Shown: positions 15,174 to 24,135, counted from the stretch's first letter. The stretch is 64,000 nucleotides of DNA from Bacteroidetes bacterium 43-16 (GCA_001897525.1 MKTB01000003.1:372001-436000), one strand, 5' to 3'. Translations and numbers: made by a program. Notes: generated by a model from the sequence alone, not told the origin.

Positions 15174-15671
15174 ATGCTTCCCGATTCAAAGGCCAATTTT
15201 ACAGCAATCGATTTTGAAACTGCCCACGGGGCCTATAACAGCATTTGCCAGATCGGCCTGGTGCGGATAGAGAATGGCGTAGTGGTACACACCATCAGCC
15301 AGCTGGTACAGCCCCCGGATAACTATTACCACTGGGGCAATGTAAGGGTACATGGCATTACCAAAAAACATACGGCGAATGCCCCTACCTTCAACCAGGT
15401 ATGGCATTTAATGGAACCCTATATTACCAATCAACTGGTGGTAGCCCACAATGCCAAGTTTGATGTAACCTGCCTGAAGAAGACACTCTCTTTTTACGAA
15501 ATGCCGGTACCGCCCTTCAATCATGCCTGTACCTATAAGATCTTCAACTCCAATCTTAAATCGCTTGCAGAGCGGTTCAATATCCCGCTCAAACACCATG
15601 ATGCGCTTTCTGATGCCATGGCCTGTGCACAACTTTATTTAAATTATCTCAATACTAAAGCCTTAGTATAG
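15174..15671 (+). CDS. DEDDh 3'-5' exonuclease (DnaQ/epsilon-like)
   Basis: A 165-residue stand-alone exonuclease domain that removes nucleotides from 3' ends of DNA or RNA. Exo I is FTAIDFETA (Asp13, Glu15). Exo II lies in VVAHNAKFDVTCL, and Exo III in HHDALSDAMACAQLY, with the His and Asp of the DEDDh subtype. GITKKHTANAPTF (VHGIT) is typical of the DnaQ group. There is no polymerase or GIY-YIG partner domain, so it may act in repair or RNA turnover rather than as replicative epsilon. The start is set by the in-frame ATG next to the promoter box. It is followed 86 bp later by the ArsC-like gene with no terminator between. Confidence 0.92.
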   Translation: MLPDSKANFTAIDFETAHGAYNSICQIGLVRIENGVVVHTISQLVQPPDNYYHWGNVRVHGITKKHTANAPTFNQVWHLMEPYITNQLVVAHNAKFDVTCLKKTLSFYEMPVPPFNHACTYKIFNSNLKSLAERFNIPLKHHDALSDAMACAQLYLNYLNTKALV

Positions 15672-15757
15672 CGCTTTGTTGGATATCATTTCAATGAATG
15701 CTCTTTTGAAATACTAGGGTATATTTAAGGTCGAAGCCCCTAAAAAAAATCAAACAG

Positions 15758-16120
15758 ATGACACCAATAGTTTACGGAATTCCTAATTGTGATACCATCA
15801 AGAAAACGCTGGACTGGTTCAGGAAGCACAATATTGAAGTGACTTTCCATAATTACAAAAAGGAAGGCATTAGCAAAACCCTTTTAAATAACTGGATCAA
15901 GCAGGTGGGCTGGGAAGTATTGCTGAATAAAAAAGGTACTACCTGGAAGCAGTTGAGCGAAGCAGAGCAGGCTTCTGCCACGAATGGTAAGGCTGTGGCC
16001 ACATTGCTGGCCGAACATACCAGTATGATCAAAAGACCGGTCATCACTTTAGACAGCCAGGTTTGTGTGGTAGGTTTCGATGAAGCGGCACTCCTGGAAT
16101 TGGCTGCGAAGTGTAAATAA
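15758..16120 (+). CDS. ArsC/Spx/MgsR-family thioredoxin-fold protein (YffB-like)
   Basis: A 120-residue member of the arsenate reductase-like family. VYGIPNCDTIKKTLDWF gives the N-terminal strand and single active-site Cys (C-D-T). The KRPVITLDSQVCVVGFDE segment matches the conserved RPxx...VGF region. The CxxC of Spx is absent, so it belongs with the YffB/ArsC-related subgroup, often glutathione- or thioredoxin-linked and biochemically poorly defined. It probably shares a transcript with the upstream exonuclease, since no promoter box is seen in the 86-bp gap. There is no ars operon context, so a role in arsenate resistance is not suggested. Confidence 0.88.
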   Translation: MTPIVYGIPNCDTIKKTLDWFRKHNIEVTFHNYKKEGISKTLLNNWIKQVGWEVLLNKKGTTWKQLSEAEQASATNGKAVATLLAEHTSMIKRPVITLDSQVCVVGFDEAALLELAAKCK

Positions 16121-16165
16121 GGTGTAAAAATTTACATTAAAACACATCTCCTGCATTTTAATCTT

Positions 16166-16173
16166 TAATTTTG
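16166..16173 (+). promoter_or_regulatory. -7 box of the DUF4920 gene
   Basis: TAATTTTG, 47 bp before the ATG. An inverted repeat TGTAAA-AA-TTTACA lies about 20 bp further upstream (near 16124-16137). Confidence 0.5.
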
Positions 16174-16220
16174 CTTTCCAGGAAATAAACCATTTTAAAA
16201 ATCATACAAATAAGTAAATA

Positions 16221-16721
16221 ATGAAAAAGTTTTTAAGCATAGCCGTCTTTGCACTTTCAGGTCTGGCATTCCAGGCACAGGCACAGCACAAGCATACCGA
16301 GGAGTCTAAAGCTACCCCATCTGCCGTAAAAGGACAGGTGTACGGGGAAGATATCGAAGAAAAAAATACGGTAAAAGGAAAAGACTTTGACCGCCAGCTG
16401 AAAGGTGAAAACCCGGTAAGAATGCAGGTGAAAGGTACGGTAACAGGCGTGTGTAAAGCCCGCGGATGCTGGGCTACAGTAGACATAGGCGATGGCAAAG
16501 AGCTTTTTGTAAAGATGAAAGACTACGGCTTCTTCTTGCCTATGGACGCTAAGGGCAAACAGGTATTGTTAAGCGGTGATGCTTTCGTGGAAACACACAG
16601 TGTAGACGACCTGAGGGAAAAAGCAAGATCTCAGAAAAAGTCTGAAGCAGAAGTGGAAAAAATCACTAACCCGGAAGATGAATTACGCTTTACCGCTCAT
16701 GGCATTACCATTCTGAACTAA
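16221..16721 (+). CDS. DUF4920 domain-containing exported protein
   Basis: A 166-residue protein with signal peptide (ending FQAQAQ) and a short His-containing linker (HKHTEES). An OB-like domain follows with the DUF4920 hallmark GTVTGVCKARGCWATVDIGDGKELFVKMKDYGFFLP. The paired cysteines (VCKARGCW) suggest a disulfide or metal site. GEDIEEKNTV and FTAHGITILN at the end are also typical of this Bacteroidota family, whose function is not established. It lies upstream of ndk with 89 bp between, but ndk has its own promoter. Confidence 0.88.
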   Translation: MKKFLSIAVFALSGLAFQAQAQHKHTEESKATPSAVKGQVYGEDIEEKNTVKGKDFDRQLKGENPVRMQVKGTVTGVCKARGCWATVDIGDGKELFVKMKDYGFFLPMDAKGKQVLLSGDAFVETHSVDDLREKARSQKKSEAEVEKITNPEDELRFTAHGITILN

Positions 16722-16744
16722 TTTAATTAAAATTTATTCATTTT

Positions 16745-16778
16745 TTTGGAATGAGTGCCAAGGAATTCTTTAATTTTG
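16745..16778 (+). promoter_or_regulatory. Promoter of ndk
   Basis: TTTG at 16745-16748 and TAATTTTG at 16771-16778, 22 bp apart, 32 bp before ATG 16811. Their position rules out the in-frame upstream start at 16751. Confidence 0.7.
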
Positions 16779-16810
16779 CGGCTCAAATCAGAAAAAGCAT
16801 AAACCATTTT

Positions 16811-17230
16811 ATGGCAACTAACAGAACATTTACGATGATCAAGCCTGATGCAGTAGCTGCAGGTAACATCGGTGCTATCTTAGCAAAAATCAACGAAGCA
16901 GGATTCAGAATCGTAGCGATGAAATATACGCACCTGACACAAACCTCTGCAGGTAAATTCTATGAAGTACACAAAGAGCGTCCTTTCTATGGTGAACTGG
17001 TTGACTTCATGAGCAGCGGCCCTATCGTAGCGGCTATCCTGGAAAAAGATAATGCAGTAGCTGATTTCCGTACCTTAATCGGTGCAACAAACCCTGCTGA
17101 AGCAGCAGAAGGTACTATCCGTAAGATGTTTGCAAAATCTATCGGTGAAAATGCAGTACACGGTTCTGACAGCGACGAAAATGCTGAGATCGAAGGTAAC
17201 TTCTTCTTCAACGGTTTAGAAAGATTCTAA
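16811..17230 (+). CDS. ndk: Nucleoside-diphosphate kinase
   Basis: Transfers the gamma phosphate between nucleoside triphosphates through a phosphohistidine. The 139-residue length fits the family. [11 protein letters not shown] at the N-terminus, the [22 protein letters not shown] loop, and the active-site His in [20 protein letters not shown] are diagnostic. An upstream in-frame ATG at 16751 would add 20 residues foreign to the family and overlap the promoter, so 16811 is the start. Monocistronic with a strong terminator. Confidence 0.97.
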   Translation: MATNRTFTMIKPDAVAAGNIGAILAKINEAGFRIVAMKYTHLTQTSAGKFYEVHKERPFYGELVDFMSSGPIVAAILEKDNAVADFRTLIGATNPAEAAEGTIRKMFAKSIGENAVHGSDSDENAEIEGNFFFNGLERF

Positions 17231-17250
17231 ACCTGCGATCAGATGATCAT

Positions 17251-17286
17251 ATTAGAAAAGGCTTCCCTAGGGAAGCCTTTTCTAAT
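17251..17286. terminator. Perfect 36-bp palindrome terminator
   Basis: ATTAGAAAAGGCTTCC and its complement around CTAG form a 16-bp stem. A/T runs on both sides let it serve ndk (plus) and the POT transporter (minus). Confidence 0.88.
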
Positions 17287-17307
17287 ATTTATGAGTATGG
17301 AAGTACC

Positions 17308-18789
17308 TTATTTCACCCCCTGCATCATTCTTTTCACAAAAGGAGAGCAGATGATCAATACAATGCCTGCTACGATAGCATACATGGTTAATTGATAATA
17401 GCCATCGGTATAAGACATTAGCTTATCTAGCAGGCTCGCACCCGGAGTATCCACGGCCATAGAAGCGCCCAGTTTTCCGGCAGCAAACTGCCCGAAAGCA
17501 CTGGCCAGGAACCACAGGCCCATCATCATACCGGTTAATCTTTTCGGTGACAATTTAGTAACTGTCGACATCCCTATCGGCCCCAGGCACAGCTCCCCTA
17601 TCGTGGTAATAAAATACCCGAAAGCAAACAGTTCTAATGAGGAGATACCGTTCCCGTTATGAAAGAACCGGGAGGAGTAGAATACATAGAAAGACAGGGC
17701 CAGGAACAGGAAGCCGATACCGAATTTAATGATCGTATTCGGCTCCAGTTTTCTTTTAGCCAGCCAAAGCCACAGAAGGCCGATAACCGGGCTCAGTATA
17801 ATTACAAATAGTGAATTCGCACTGTTGTTGACAATGTTAGGATCGATCTCGAAGAACCAGAAAGTGTGGCTCAGGTTCTTTTCTGCAAATAGGGCCAAAG
17901 AGCCACCGCTTTGCTCGAAAATCGCATTGAAGACAAAGTAGAAAAAGATAAAAACAAAAGCTGCCAGTAACTTCAATTGTGCAGAGCGGTCTTTGACCCT
18001 GAATGTTTCTACCAGAAAATAGATGATGGCCAAAGGGGCTATCGTGTACATAAACCGATCGGTATAATCTGTATTCTGCACCATGATCAGGATCAAAGGA
18101 ATGCAGATGATAGAAGCGATGTACACCAGCACTTCGCGCGTGGTACGGCTTGTCTTAGGCAGGCTCAACAGAGGAGAATCACCGATTACACCAAGCGATT
18201 TCCTGGTTATTGCAAAGGTGATCAGGCCTATCAGCATTACAAATGCAGCAACACCAAAAGCCGCACTCCAGGAAACGTATTTCCCCAGGTACACACAAAG
18301 CGCACCGCCCAGTAAAGCCCCTACATTGATCCCGGCATAGAACATACCAAAACCGGCATCTCTGCGCGGATCGCCGTCATGGTACAGCTCTCCCACCATG
18401 GAGGAGATATTGGGTTTAAAAAAGCCGGTACCGATAATGGAGAGCGTGATCCCGTAATAGAAATAATCATGCGGATTTAAAGCGATGATGAGGTTGCCCA
18501 GTATCATCACCACACCGCCAAATACCAGCGATTTTTTGAAGCCTAAAATCTTATCGGCAAAAATACCGCCCAGGAAAGTAAAGGCATAAACGAATGCCTG
18601 TATAGCTCCATATTTAAGATTGGCCTCACTTTCTAAAATACCTAACTGCCCCACCATAAAGATGGTCAGGATGCCGCGCATACCATAGAAGCAGAAGCGC
18701 TCCCACATTTCTATCAAGAATAAATACCAGAGCTGTTTAGGATATTTACCTTCAAAGTTTCTGATCTGCTCTAAGGATTGAGCCTCCAT
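17308..18789 (-). CDS. Proton-dependent peptide transporter, POT/PTR family (copy 1)
   Basis: Major facilitator that imports di/tripeptides with protons across the inner membrane. 493 residues with about 12-14 membrane helices. The POT signature ExxERFxxYG is present as EMWERFCFYGMRGIL in helix 1, plus GTGFFKPNISSMVGELY and FYAGINVGALLGG in helices 4-5, and the conserved FEQSGGSLALFAE element in the second half. It is the last of three tandem POT genes but is cut off from copy 2 by a terminator. The C-terminus VKRMMQGVK resembles MMHGVR and LMHGIK of the other copies. Confidence 0.95.
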   Translation of the reverse strand: MEAQSLEQIRNFEGKYPKQLWYLFLIEMWERFCFYGMRGILTIFMVGQLGILESEANLKYGAIQAFVYAFTFLGGIFADKILGFKKSLVFGGVVMILGNLIIALNPHDYFYYGITLSIIGTGFFKPNISSMVGELYHDGDPRRDAGFGMFYAGINVGALLGGALCVYLGKYVSWSAAFGVAAFVMLIGLITFAITRKSLGVIGDSPLLSLPKTSRTTREVLVYIASIICIPLILIMVQNTDYTDRFMYTIAPLAIIYFLVETFRVKDRSAQLKLLAAFVFIFFYFVFNAIFEQSGGSLALFAEKNLSHTFWFFEIDPNIVNNSANSLFVIILSPVIGLLWLWLAKRKLEPNTIIKFGIGFLFLALSFYVFYSSRFFHNGNGISSLELFAFGYFITTIGELCLGPIGMSTVTKLSPKRLTGMMMGLWFLASAFGQFAAGKLGASMAVDTPGASLLDKLMSYTDGYYQLTMYAIVAGIVLIICSPFVKRMMQGVK

Positions 18790-18812
18790 AATATTTTGTA
18801 TTTTTTAGTAAA

Positions 18813-18842
18813 GAAAAAATCACCGGATTTTCATCCGGTGAT
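18813..18842 (-). terminator. Terminator between POT copies 2 and 1
   Basis: 10-bp stem ATCACCGGAT (18819-18828) with 18833-18842, 4-nt loop, six-T run on the minus strand. It separates the two transporter transcripts. Confidence 0.88.
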
Positions 18843-18856
18843 TAAATGTATCATTT

Positions 18857-20266
18857 TTATCTTACTCCGTGCATCATTTTCATGATCACTTTATTCAATA
18901 ATATCAGTAATAATCCACATACCATGACAAATCCTGCAATGTAGGTAAATACCTCACCGGCACCTAATGTTTCTACAATAGAAGCTAAATAACCACCGAT
19001 AAAGTTGGCCACAGAAGAGGACAGCATCCACACCGCCATTAATATGGAGGCTAATTTTGGCGGAGATAATTTAGTCACTACGGATAAACCTACAGGAGAC
19101 AAACATAATTCTCCTATCGTGTGCAATAGGTAAGTCATGATCAACCACATTAAAGCAGCTTTGTTCGTTTCATCGGCAATGTTACCATTAGCAACCCTTT
19201 CTCCTACTGCTCCCAGCATGAATAAGAAGCCTAATCCCAGGATGATCATACCCACACCCATTTTAACCGGGGTAGACAATTTTTTTCCTAACCTGGAGTT
19301 CCAGAAAATAGCAAATAAAGGGGCTAAGGTTACAATAAAGATAGGATTCACAGATTGGAACCAGGAGGTCGGAATTTCAAATCCACCCACTTTTCTATCA
19401 ATGAACTTATCGGTGTAAAGCGATAAGGAAGACCCCGCCTGCTCAAATCCGGCCCAGAAGAACACGGCAAAAGCAAACAAAATAAAGATCACGGTTACCC
19501 TTTGACCTTCTTTTGCCTTATCCAGTTTTTCTCCGGTTTGAGGGTTTACAGATACTGTAGACTCTGCTTCTTCTCCCAAAACAGAACCGGTGACATTAGA
19601 GACGGGCTTCTTACCCAGGTCTCCTAAATACTTTTGTGCAAACCCGTTAAACACCAGTTGTCCTAAAAGCATACCCACACCTGAAGCCAGGAAACCATAG
19701 CGGTAGCCATAAGCGATGCTGCCATCAGCATTAGTAGTAGAGAACAGGTTATCGGTAAAGTAACCGATCACGAATGGTGCTAAAAGCGCACCCAGGTTGA
19801 TACCCATATAGAAGATAGAGAAGGCCGAATCTCTGCGGTCATCACCATCTTTATACAATCCGCCCACCAGGGTAGAAATGTTTGGTTTGAAGAATCCGTT
19901 ACCAATGATCAACAGGAACAAACCTATATACAGACCGGTCATATTATTCATTCCAAATAAGGCAAACTGGCCTAGCATCATGGTGATACCACCAATAGTG
20001 ATCGCAAGGCGTTTTCCTAAATATTTATCGGCTAACCAACCACCGATCAAGGGCGTAAAATATACTAAACCTGTGAAATAGCCATAGAGCAAGGTTGCTT
20101 CGGCCGCTTCCATTCCCAAACCTCCTTCAAATAACTTCTTGGTCAAATAGAGGATTAAAATGGCACGCATACCATAATAACTAAAACGCTCCCACATCTC
20201 TGTGAAGAATAAAAGGTAGAGACCTTTCGGATGCCCCTTCTTCGGGCTCGACGCAACTGCTGACAT
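18857..20266 (-). CDS. Proton-dependent peptide transporter, POT/PTR family (copy 2)
   Basis: A 469-residue paralogue of the flanking genes. Signature EMWERFSYYGMRAIL follows a short polar N-terminus. GNGFFKPNISTLVGGLY, FYMGINLGALLAP and FEQAGSSLSLYTDKF are the POT landmarks. A charged cytoplasmic loop between the two helical bundles (about residues 215-255) differs from copy 1. The product ends MKMMHGVR. It closes with a strong terminator. Copy 3 ends 137 bp upstream with no clear terminator (only an inverted repeat TTAAACAATT/AATTGTTTAA near 20340-20382), so co-transcription with copy 3 is possible. Confidence 0.95.
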   Translation of the reverse strand: MSAVASSPKKGHPKGLYLLFFTEMWERFSYYGMRAILILYLTKKLFEGGLGMEAAEATLLYGYFTGLVYFTPLIGGWLADKYLGKRLAITIGGITMMLGQFALFGMNNMTGLYIGLFLLIIGNGFFKPNISTLVGGLYKDGDDRRDSAFSIFYMGINLGALLAPFVIGYFTDNLFSTTNADGSIAYGYRYGFLASGVGMLLGQLVFNGFAQKYLGDLGKKPVSNVTGSVLGEEAESTVSVNPQTGEKLDKAKEGQRVTVIFILFAFAVFFWAGFEQAGSSLSLYTDKFIDRKVGGFEIPTSWFQSVNPIFIVTLAPLFAIFWNSRLGKKLSTPVKMGVGMIILGLGFLFMLGAVGERVANGNIADETNKAALMWLIMTYLLHTIGELCLSPVGLSVVTKLSPPKLASILMAVWMLSSSVANFIGGYLASIVETLGAGEVFTYIAGFVMVCGLLLILLNKVIMKMMHGVR

Positions 20267-20403
20267 ATTCAGATTTAGATTAAGTAATTAGAAATAACTG
20301 CCTAAATTAAGGAAAAATCCAAACAGTGTTAATTTTTGTTAAACAATTTTGTTTTGACTGCGCCTGTGATCAATTGTTTAATCACGCGAAAAAAATACTT
20401 TAA

Positions 20404-22509
20404 TTATTTGATCCCGTGCATCAGGCGTTTGATCACCGGGGTAAGGAATATCAGTATTAAACCGGCAACTACGGGAACAATGGTAAAGATCAAAAAGAAG
20501 GTCGACATACTGTGCTCTTTTTTAATAACTTCAATTTGCCCGCCTAAAGTCCCGGCCAGTTTATTACCAATGGCAATCGCAAGGTACCACATCCCGAACA
20601 TAAATGCGATCATTTTTCCCGGCACCAGCTTACTTACATAACTCAAGCCCACCGGTTGTATACAGAGTTCACCTAAAGTGTGGAACAAATAGGCCAACAC
20701 CAGCCAGATCATACTTACGCGCACGATACCGGCCTCTGCACCTACAGGGATCACACTGGAACCATAAGCCAGGAAGGCAAAACCGATAGCGGTAATGATA
20801 AGGCCCATACCAAACTTAACCGGCGCGGGCGGATTGAACCTTGTTTCCCAAAGCTTCCCTACCAGGCTGGCAAATACGATAATAAAGAATGAGTTTAAAA
20901 TGGAGAACCAGGAGGTGGTGATCTCCACCTGCCCGTCTTTCAATGCGGTTATTGTTGCACTACCTATTTTTGAAACTTTGCCTTGTTCCTGGTATTGCTT
21001 TTGGATCTTAGCCTGGGTTTCAGGATTCAGGTAGACCGGCTTGCCACCTTCCTCATGAAGTGGAATAATGGCCCCTACGGTCAAAGGCTCAGCTGTGGCA
21101 ATGGTTGCTGTCTTTGTCTCTGCAACACCGTTCGCTATTGTTTTAGCCGCATCCGATTGGTAGGTATATTTAAACACCGGCTGCTGTTCTTTATCCAGGA
21201 CTTGCCGGCCTTTATCATCCAGTGCCGGATATTTAACTACCTCATAGCTCACCTCATATGCATGGCTGGAAAAATCGCGGTTCAGCATCCAGATCACAAT
21301 ACCCCAGATACCCAGGAATGCCACACCCAAAATGATATTGGACAAAGCGATCTTTTTAAAGGTCTGGCGGAATAGCTTGAACAATACCCAGGTGATGAAC
21401 ACCAATGGGATAACAGTCAATAAGGTATTAACAACATTATAGGTCGTGGCCGCAGAGCCGGTAAACACACGCTCGGTATAGTCTCTTGCAAAAATGACCA
21501 GGGAACTCGCGCCCTGCTCAAAGGACAATACAAAGAATACGGTGAAGAATACAAACAGGATAACAGCAAACATCCGGTCTCTCAAAACATTGTCATAACG
21601 CAATATCCTGCGGATGACCAAAACCAGGAATAAGGCCAGGCCTATCAATATGAATACTACAGGGCCGGACAGTTTATCTTTTGGAAAAAACAATTCTTCC
21701 GGCAACAGGCGGATGCCTTCAATATTGGAAAGAAAATCATTGATGAGGTAGAGAAAACCCATTACTGCACAGATCGCGATCAGCACTTTATCCAATACAG
21801 TAAAAGGGTTGGGTTTATAGTCCTGTTTACTGGCCTCTTCTACGAGTTGTTCCGCAGTTTTCTTTTGTGGCTTTGCACCTATAGTGCCAAACAAAGGTTG
21901 TGCGAGCCAGAATTGCAGACAACCCAAAAGCATGAATATACCTGCCAGTCCAAATCCCCAGGACCAGCCTACTTTCTCGGCCAGGTAACCACATAACATC
22001 ATACCGAAAAATGCCCCGGCATTCACACCCATATAGAAAATAGTATAGGCCCCGTCTTTTTTCTCGGGAAGATCTTTATACATCTGGGAGATGATCGAGG
22101 TGATGTTAGGTTTAAAGAAGCCTGTTCCTAAGATGAGCAAACCCAGGCCTCCATACATACCGGTCTTTGTTTCTACCGCCATGCAGGCATGGCCCAGCGT
22201 CATCAGTATACAGCCAATGATCACGGCCCTGGTGTAACCCAGGTACCGGTCTGCGATCACTCCGCCAATAATTGGCGTAAGGTAAAGCATACTGGCGTAG
22301 GTGCCCATTAAGATACCGGCATTACTGGCGCTCCATTCCCAGCCGGGGTTAGACCCGACAATAGCCATGGTCAGGAAGTTGATCAGCAGCACGCGCATCC
22401 CGTAAAAGGAAAAGCGCTCCCACATCTCGGTGAAAAACAAAACGAACAGCCCGGCAGGATGTCCCAGTACTTTTGACTCAAAAAACGCAGTATTCTTAGT
22501 TTGACTCAT
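20404..22509 (-). CDS. POT/PTR family peptide transporter with a large inserted domain (copy 3)
   Basis: A 701-residue member, about 200 residues longer than copies 1 and 2. Helix 1 has E28-M-W-E31-R-F-S-F-Y-G. FFKPNITSII, FYMGVNAGAFFG and SFEQGASSLVIFARDY follow in the expected order. Between the FEQ element and the TSWFSILN helix (which aligns with TSWFQSVN of copy 2) sit two extra hydrophobic segments (about 357-408) and then about 120 polar residues (411-530), rich in K/Q/E, probably an extracytoplasmic domain. Proteins of this layout occur in Bacteroidota, but the inserted part has no role I can name. A PorT-like barrel gene ends 41 bp upstream and may be in the same transcript. Confidence 0.93.
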   Translation of the reverse strand: MSQTKNTAFFESKVLGHPAGLFVLFFTEMWERFSFYGMRVLLINFLTMAIVGSNPGWEWSASNAGILMGTYASMLYLTPIIGGVIADRYLGYTRAVIIGCILMTLGHACMAVETKTGMYGGLGLLILGTGFFKPNITSIISQMYKDLPEKKDGAYTIFYMGVNAGAFFGMMLCGYLAEKVGWSWGFGLAGIFMLLGCLQFWLAQPLFGTIGAKPQKKTAEQLVEEASKQDYKPNPFTVLDKVLIAICAVMGFLYLINDFLSNIEGIRLLPEELFFPKDKLSGPVVFILIGLALFLVLVIRRILRYDNVLRDRMFAVILFVFFTVFFVLSFEQGASSLVIFARDYTERVFTGSAATTYNVVNTLLTVIPLVFITWVLFKLFRQTFKKIALSNIILGVAFLGIWGIVIWMLNRDFSSHAYEVSYEVVKYPALDDKGRQVLDKEQQPVFKYTYQSDAAKTIANGVAETKTATIATAEPLTVGAIIPLHEEGGKPVYLNPETQAKIQKQYQEQGKVSKIGSATITALKDGQVEITTSWFSILNSFFIIVFASLVGKLWETRFNPPAPVKFGMGLIITAIGFAFLAYGSSVIPVGAEAGIVRVSMIWLVLAYLFHTLGELCIQPVGLSYVSKLVPGKMIAFMFGMWYLAIAIGNKLAGTLGGQIEVIKKEHSMSTFFLIFTIVPVVAGLILIFLTPVIKRLMHGIK

Positions 22510-22550
22510 GAATATATTTTAGGCAATAATCAGTTAAATGAAGTGATCGG

Positions 22551-23366
22551 TTATTTTTCTCCTTCTTTACGAAAACACAGGGGATAGCTATAGCCGAGCA
22601 TAACGACACCGGCACCGATCCTGTTCTTCCCATGATCGTCTCCTTTTTGCAGGTACCTGAAGCCATAGTTTCCGCCACCTTCCAGGATGATCTTTCCTTT
22701 CTTCATTTGATAAGAGAAGCCGAGCGCTCCGGAGACCCCGTAATTCCAATGATACAGGTCTTTTTTCGCATCAATAACCGTATCTACAGAGCTGCCGAAA
22801 AAGCCTTTGACATATTGGGGATCGATCTCAGATTGGGGATCAGGAGTGGTGTACACCCTTAGGTTTTCAGATTTTACGATTTGCTTTCCGGAAACCATAT
22901 ATCCTATATAGGGTCCGGCCTGCAGGTAAACAGACAATTTTTTCTGAAGGGCTATCGGCTGCGAGAATTTAAGATGGATGGGTAACTGGAGGAAGTTGAT
23001 CCGTGATACATTGTCCAGGTTGGCAAATACATAATCTTTGTCTGTATTGAACACGGTCTGGAATAAATAAACATATTGTTCGGGTACGGTCATGGGTTGC
23101 ACCGTATTGCGTTTGCCTCCCTGGCCTGAGAAAATCAATTCCGGTACTAAGGAAAATTTCCTGCTTAATCCTATTTCCGCAAAGACACCAAAGCTTGGCC
23201 CTATGCGGCTTGTATAATCTTTGTTCCAGTCATTTTTTGTTTCCCCGGCAGACAGGTTGGGAATGCTCAGTCCCCCTTTCAAGCCGATGGAAATATCTTT
23301 TTGTGCTCTGGAAAGTGATGGGAACAGGCATAAACAACAGATGCAGTAAAGTAGTATTCTGGTCAT
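22551..23366 (-). CDS. Outer membrane beta-barrel protein (PorT-like)
   Basis: From MTRILLYCIC the protein has 271 residues. A signal peptide ending SLSRAQ precedes a beta-barrel pattern: DISIGLKGGLSIPNLSAG, GPSFGVFAEIGLSRKFSLVPELIFSGQGG, INFLQLPIHLKFSQP, VYLQAGPYIGYMVSG, GVSGALGFSYQMKKGKI and GAGVVMLGYSYPL. This layout is the PorT/PF13568-type small barrel. Ligand is unknown. An in-frame upstream start at 23474 would run through the terminator hairpin of the preceding gene, so 23366 is chosen. It lies 41 bp ahead of POT copy 3, suggesting it may serve peptide uptake, an inference from order only. Confidence 0.82.
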   Translation of the reverse strand: MTRILLYCICCLCLFPSLSRAQKDISIGLKGGLSIPNLSAGETKNDWNKDYTSRIGPSFGVFAEIGLSRKFSLVPELIFSGQGGKRNTVQPMTVPEQYVYLFQTVFNTDKDYVFANLDNVSRINFLQLPIHLKFSQPIALQKKLSVYLQAGPYIGYMVSGKQIVKSENLRVYTTPDPQSEIDPQYVKGFFGSSVDTVIDAKKDLYHWNYGVSGALGFSYQMKKGKIILEGGGNYGFRYLQKGDDHGKNRIGAGVVMLGYSYPLCFRKEGEK

Positions 23367-23437
23367 TATTTTATCTTTAATGAAAAACAAATCTAGTGAA
23401 TACTTATCAAATACCTGTTGCTGCTGCTTTTTAAAGC

Positions 23438-23468
23438 AATAAGACATGGCGTTTTGCCATGTCTTATT
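23438..23468 (-). terminator. Terminator of the DUF1573 gene
   Basis: 13-bp stem AATAAGACATGGC (23438-23450) with 23456-23468, GTTTT loop, 20 bp past the DUF1573 stop codon on the minus strand. Confidence 0.8.
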
Positions 23469-23488
23469 GAACAATGTTTATCAAAAAA

Positions 23489-23872
23489 TTACTTTTGGTT
23501 CTCAACAGTACCAATGATTTTTAAAACAGTAGTTGGTTCTGTCTTTGCATTTGAAGTAACCGTAATTGTTTTATTGATCGGTCCGGGACGCTTAGTGTCA
23601 TACTTTACTTTGATCACAGCAGACTTACCGGGAGCGATTGGCGATTTAGGCCATTCAGGAACGGTACAACCGCAGCTACCTTGTGCATTAGAAATGATTA
23701 AGGGTGCTTTACCGGTATTTTTAAATTCAAAAGAACCTTCTCCGTTACCGTCATATTTTACGGTACCATAGTCGTGGGTATCTTTTTTAAATTTTATTTC
23801 CTGAGCAACAGCTTTATCGGCGATTGCCATACCTGCAATCACAATTGCAGCCGTCATTAATATCTTTTTCAT
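23489..23872 (-). CDS. DUF1573 domain-containing exported protein
   Basis: A 127-residue protein with signal peptide (ending KAVAQ) and one Ig-like beta-sandwich. The domain signature is present: HDYGTVKYDGNGEGSFEFKNTGKAPLIISNAQGSCGCTVPEWPKSPIAPGKSA (cited in pieces: THDYGT, FKNTGKAPL, SCGCTVPEW, PGKSAVIKV). DUF1573 proteins are abundant in Bacteroidota, are related to the ASH/MSP-type domains, and have no assigned function. Monocistronic with its own terminator; no consensus -7 box is visible. Confidence 0.92.
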   Translation of the reverse strand: MKKILMTAAIVIAGMAIADKAVAQEIKFKKDTHDYGTVKYDGNGEGSFEFKNTGKAPLIISNAQGSCGCTVPEWPKSPIAPGKSAVIKVKYDTKRPGPINKTITVTSNAKTEPTTVLKIIGTVENQK

Positions 23873-24103
23873 TTTGATTCTTTAAATTAGAACTCAAATT
23901 TAAGGCACAATCAAATACAACTTTATCATTTTTTATTAATTACTTGTTATACTATATAATTATACCTTATATAGTACATAGGATCAATGCACGTTGCTTA
24001 AGCCATCAGGACCCTCATACACGCCCTAAAATGCAGGATAGATATAGCGATACTTCATCTTTACATTACCAATTGATTAGTAACATTTGGATCATCTATT
24101 GCA

Positions 24104-24111
24104 TAGTTTTG
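24104..24111 (+). promoter_or_regulatory. -7 box of the beta-helix gene
   Basis: TAGTTTTG, 24 bp before the ATG. TTTG at 24086-24089 is only 14 bp upstream, short for a -33 element. Confidence 0.5.
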
Positions 24112-24135
24112 CAGTAAATCACACAAACGAATACT

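Noticed and set aside
15758-16120. Arsenate resistance gene
   Set aside because: Only the general ArsC/Spx fold and one Cys are present, with no ars genes nearby.
16751-16810. N-terminal extension of ndk
   Set aside because: The ndk promoter lies inside it and the added residues are foreign to the family.
17308-22509. Frameshift or gene fragmentation as explanation of three transporter genes
   Set aside because: Each copy has its own complete helix-1 signature, full set of POT motifs and C-terminus, so they are paralogues.
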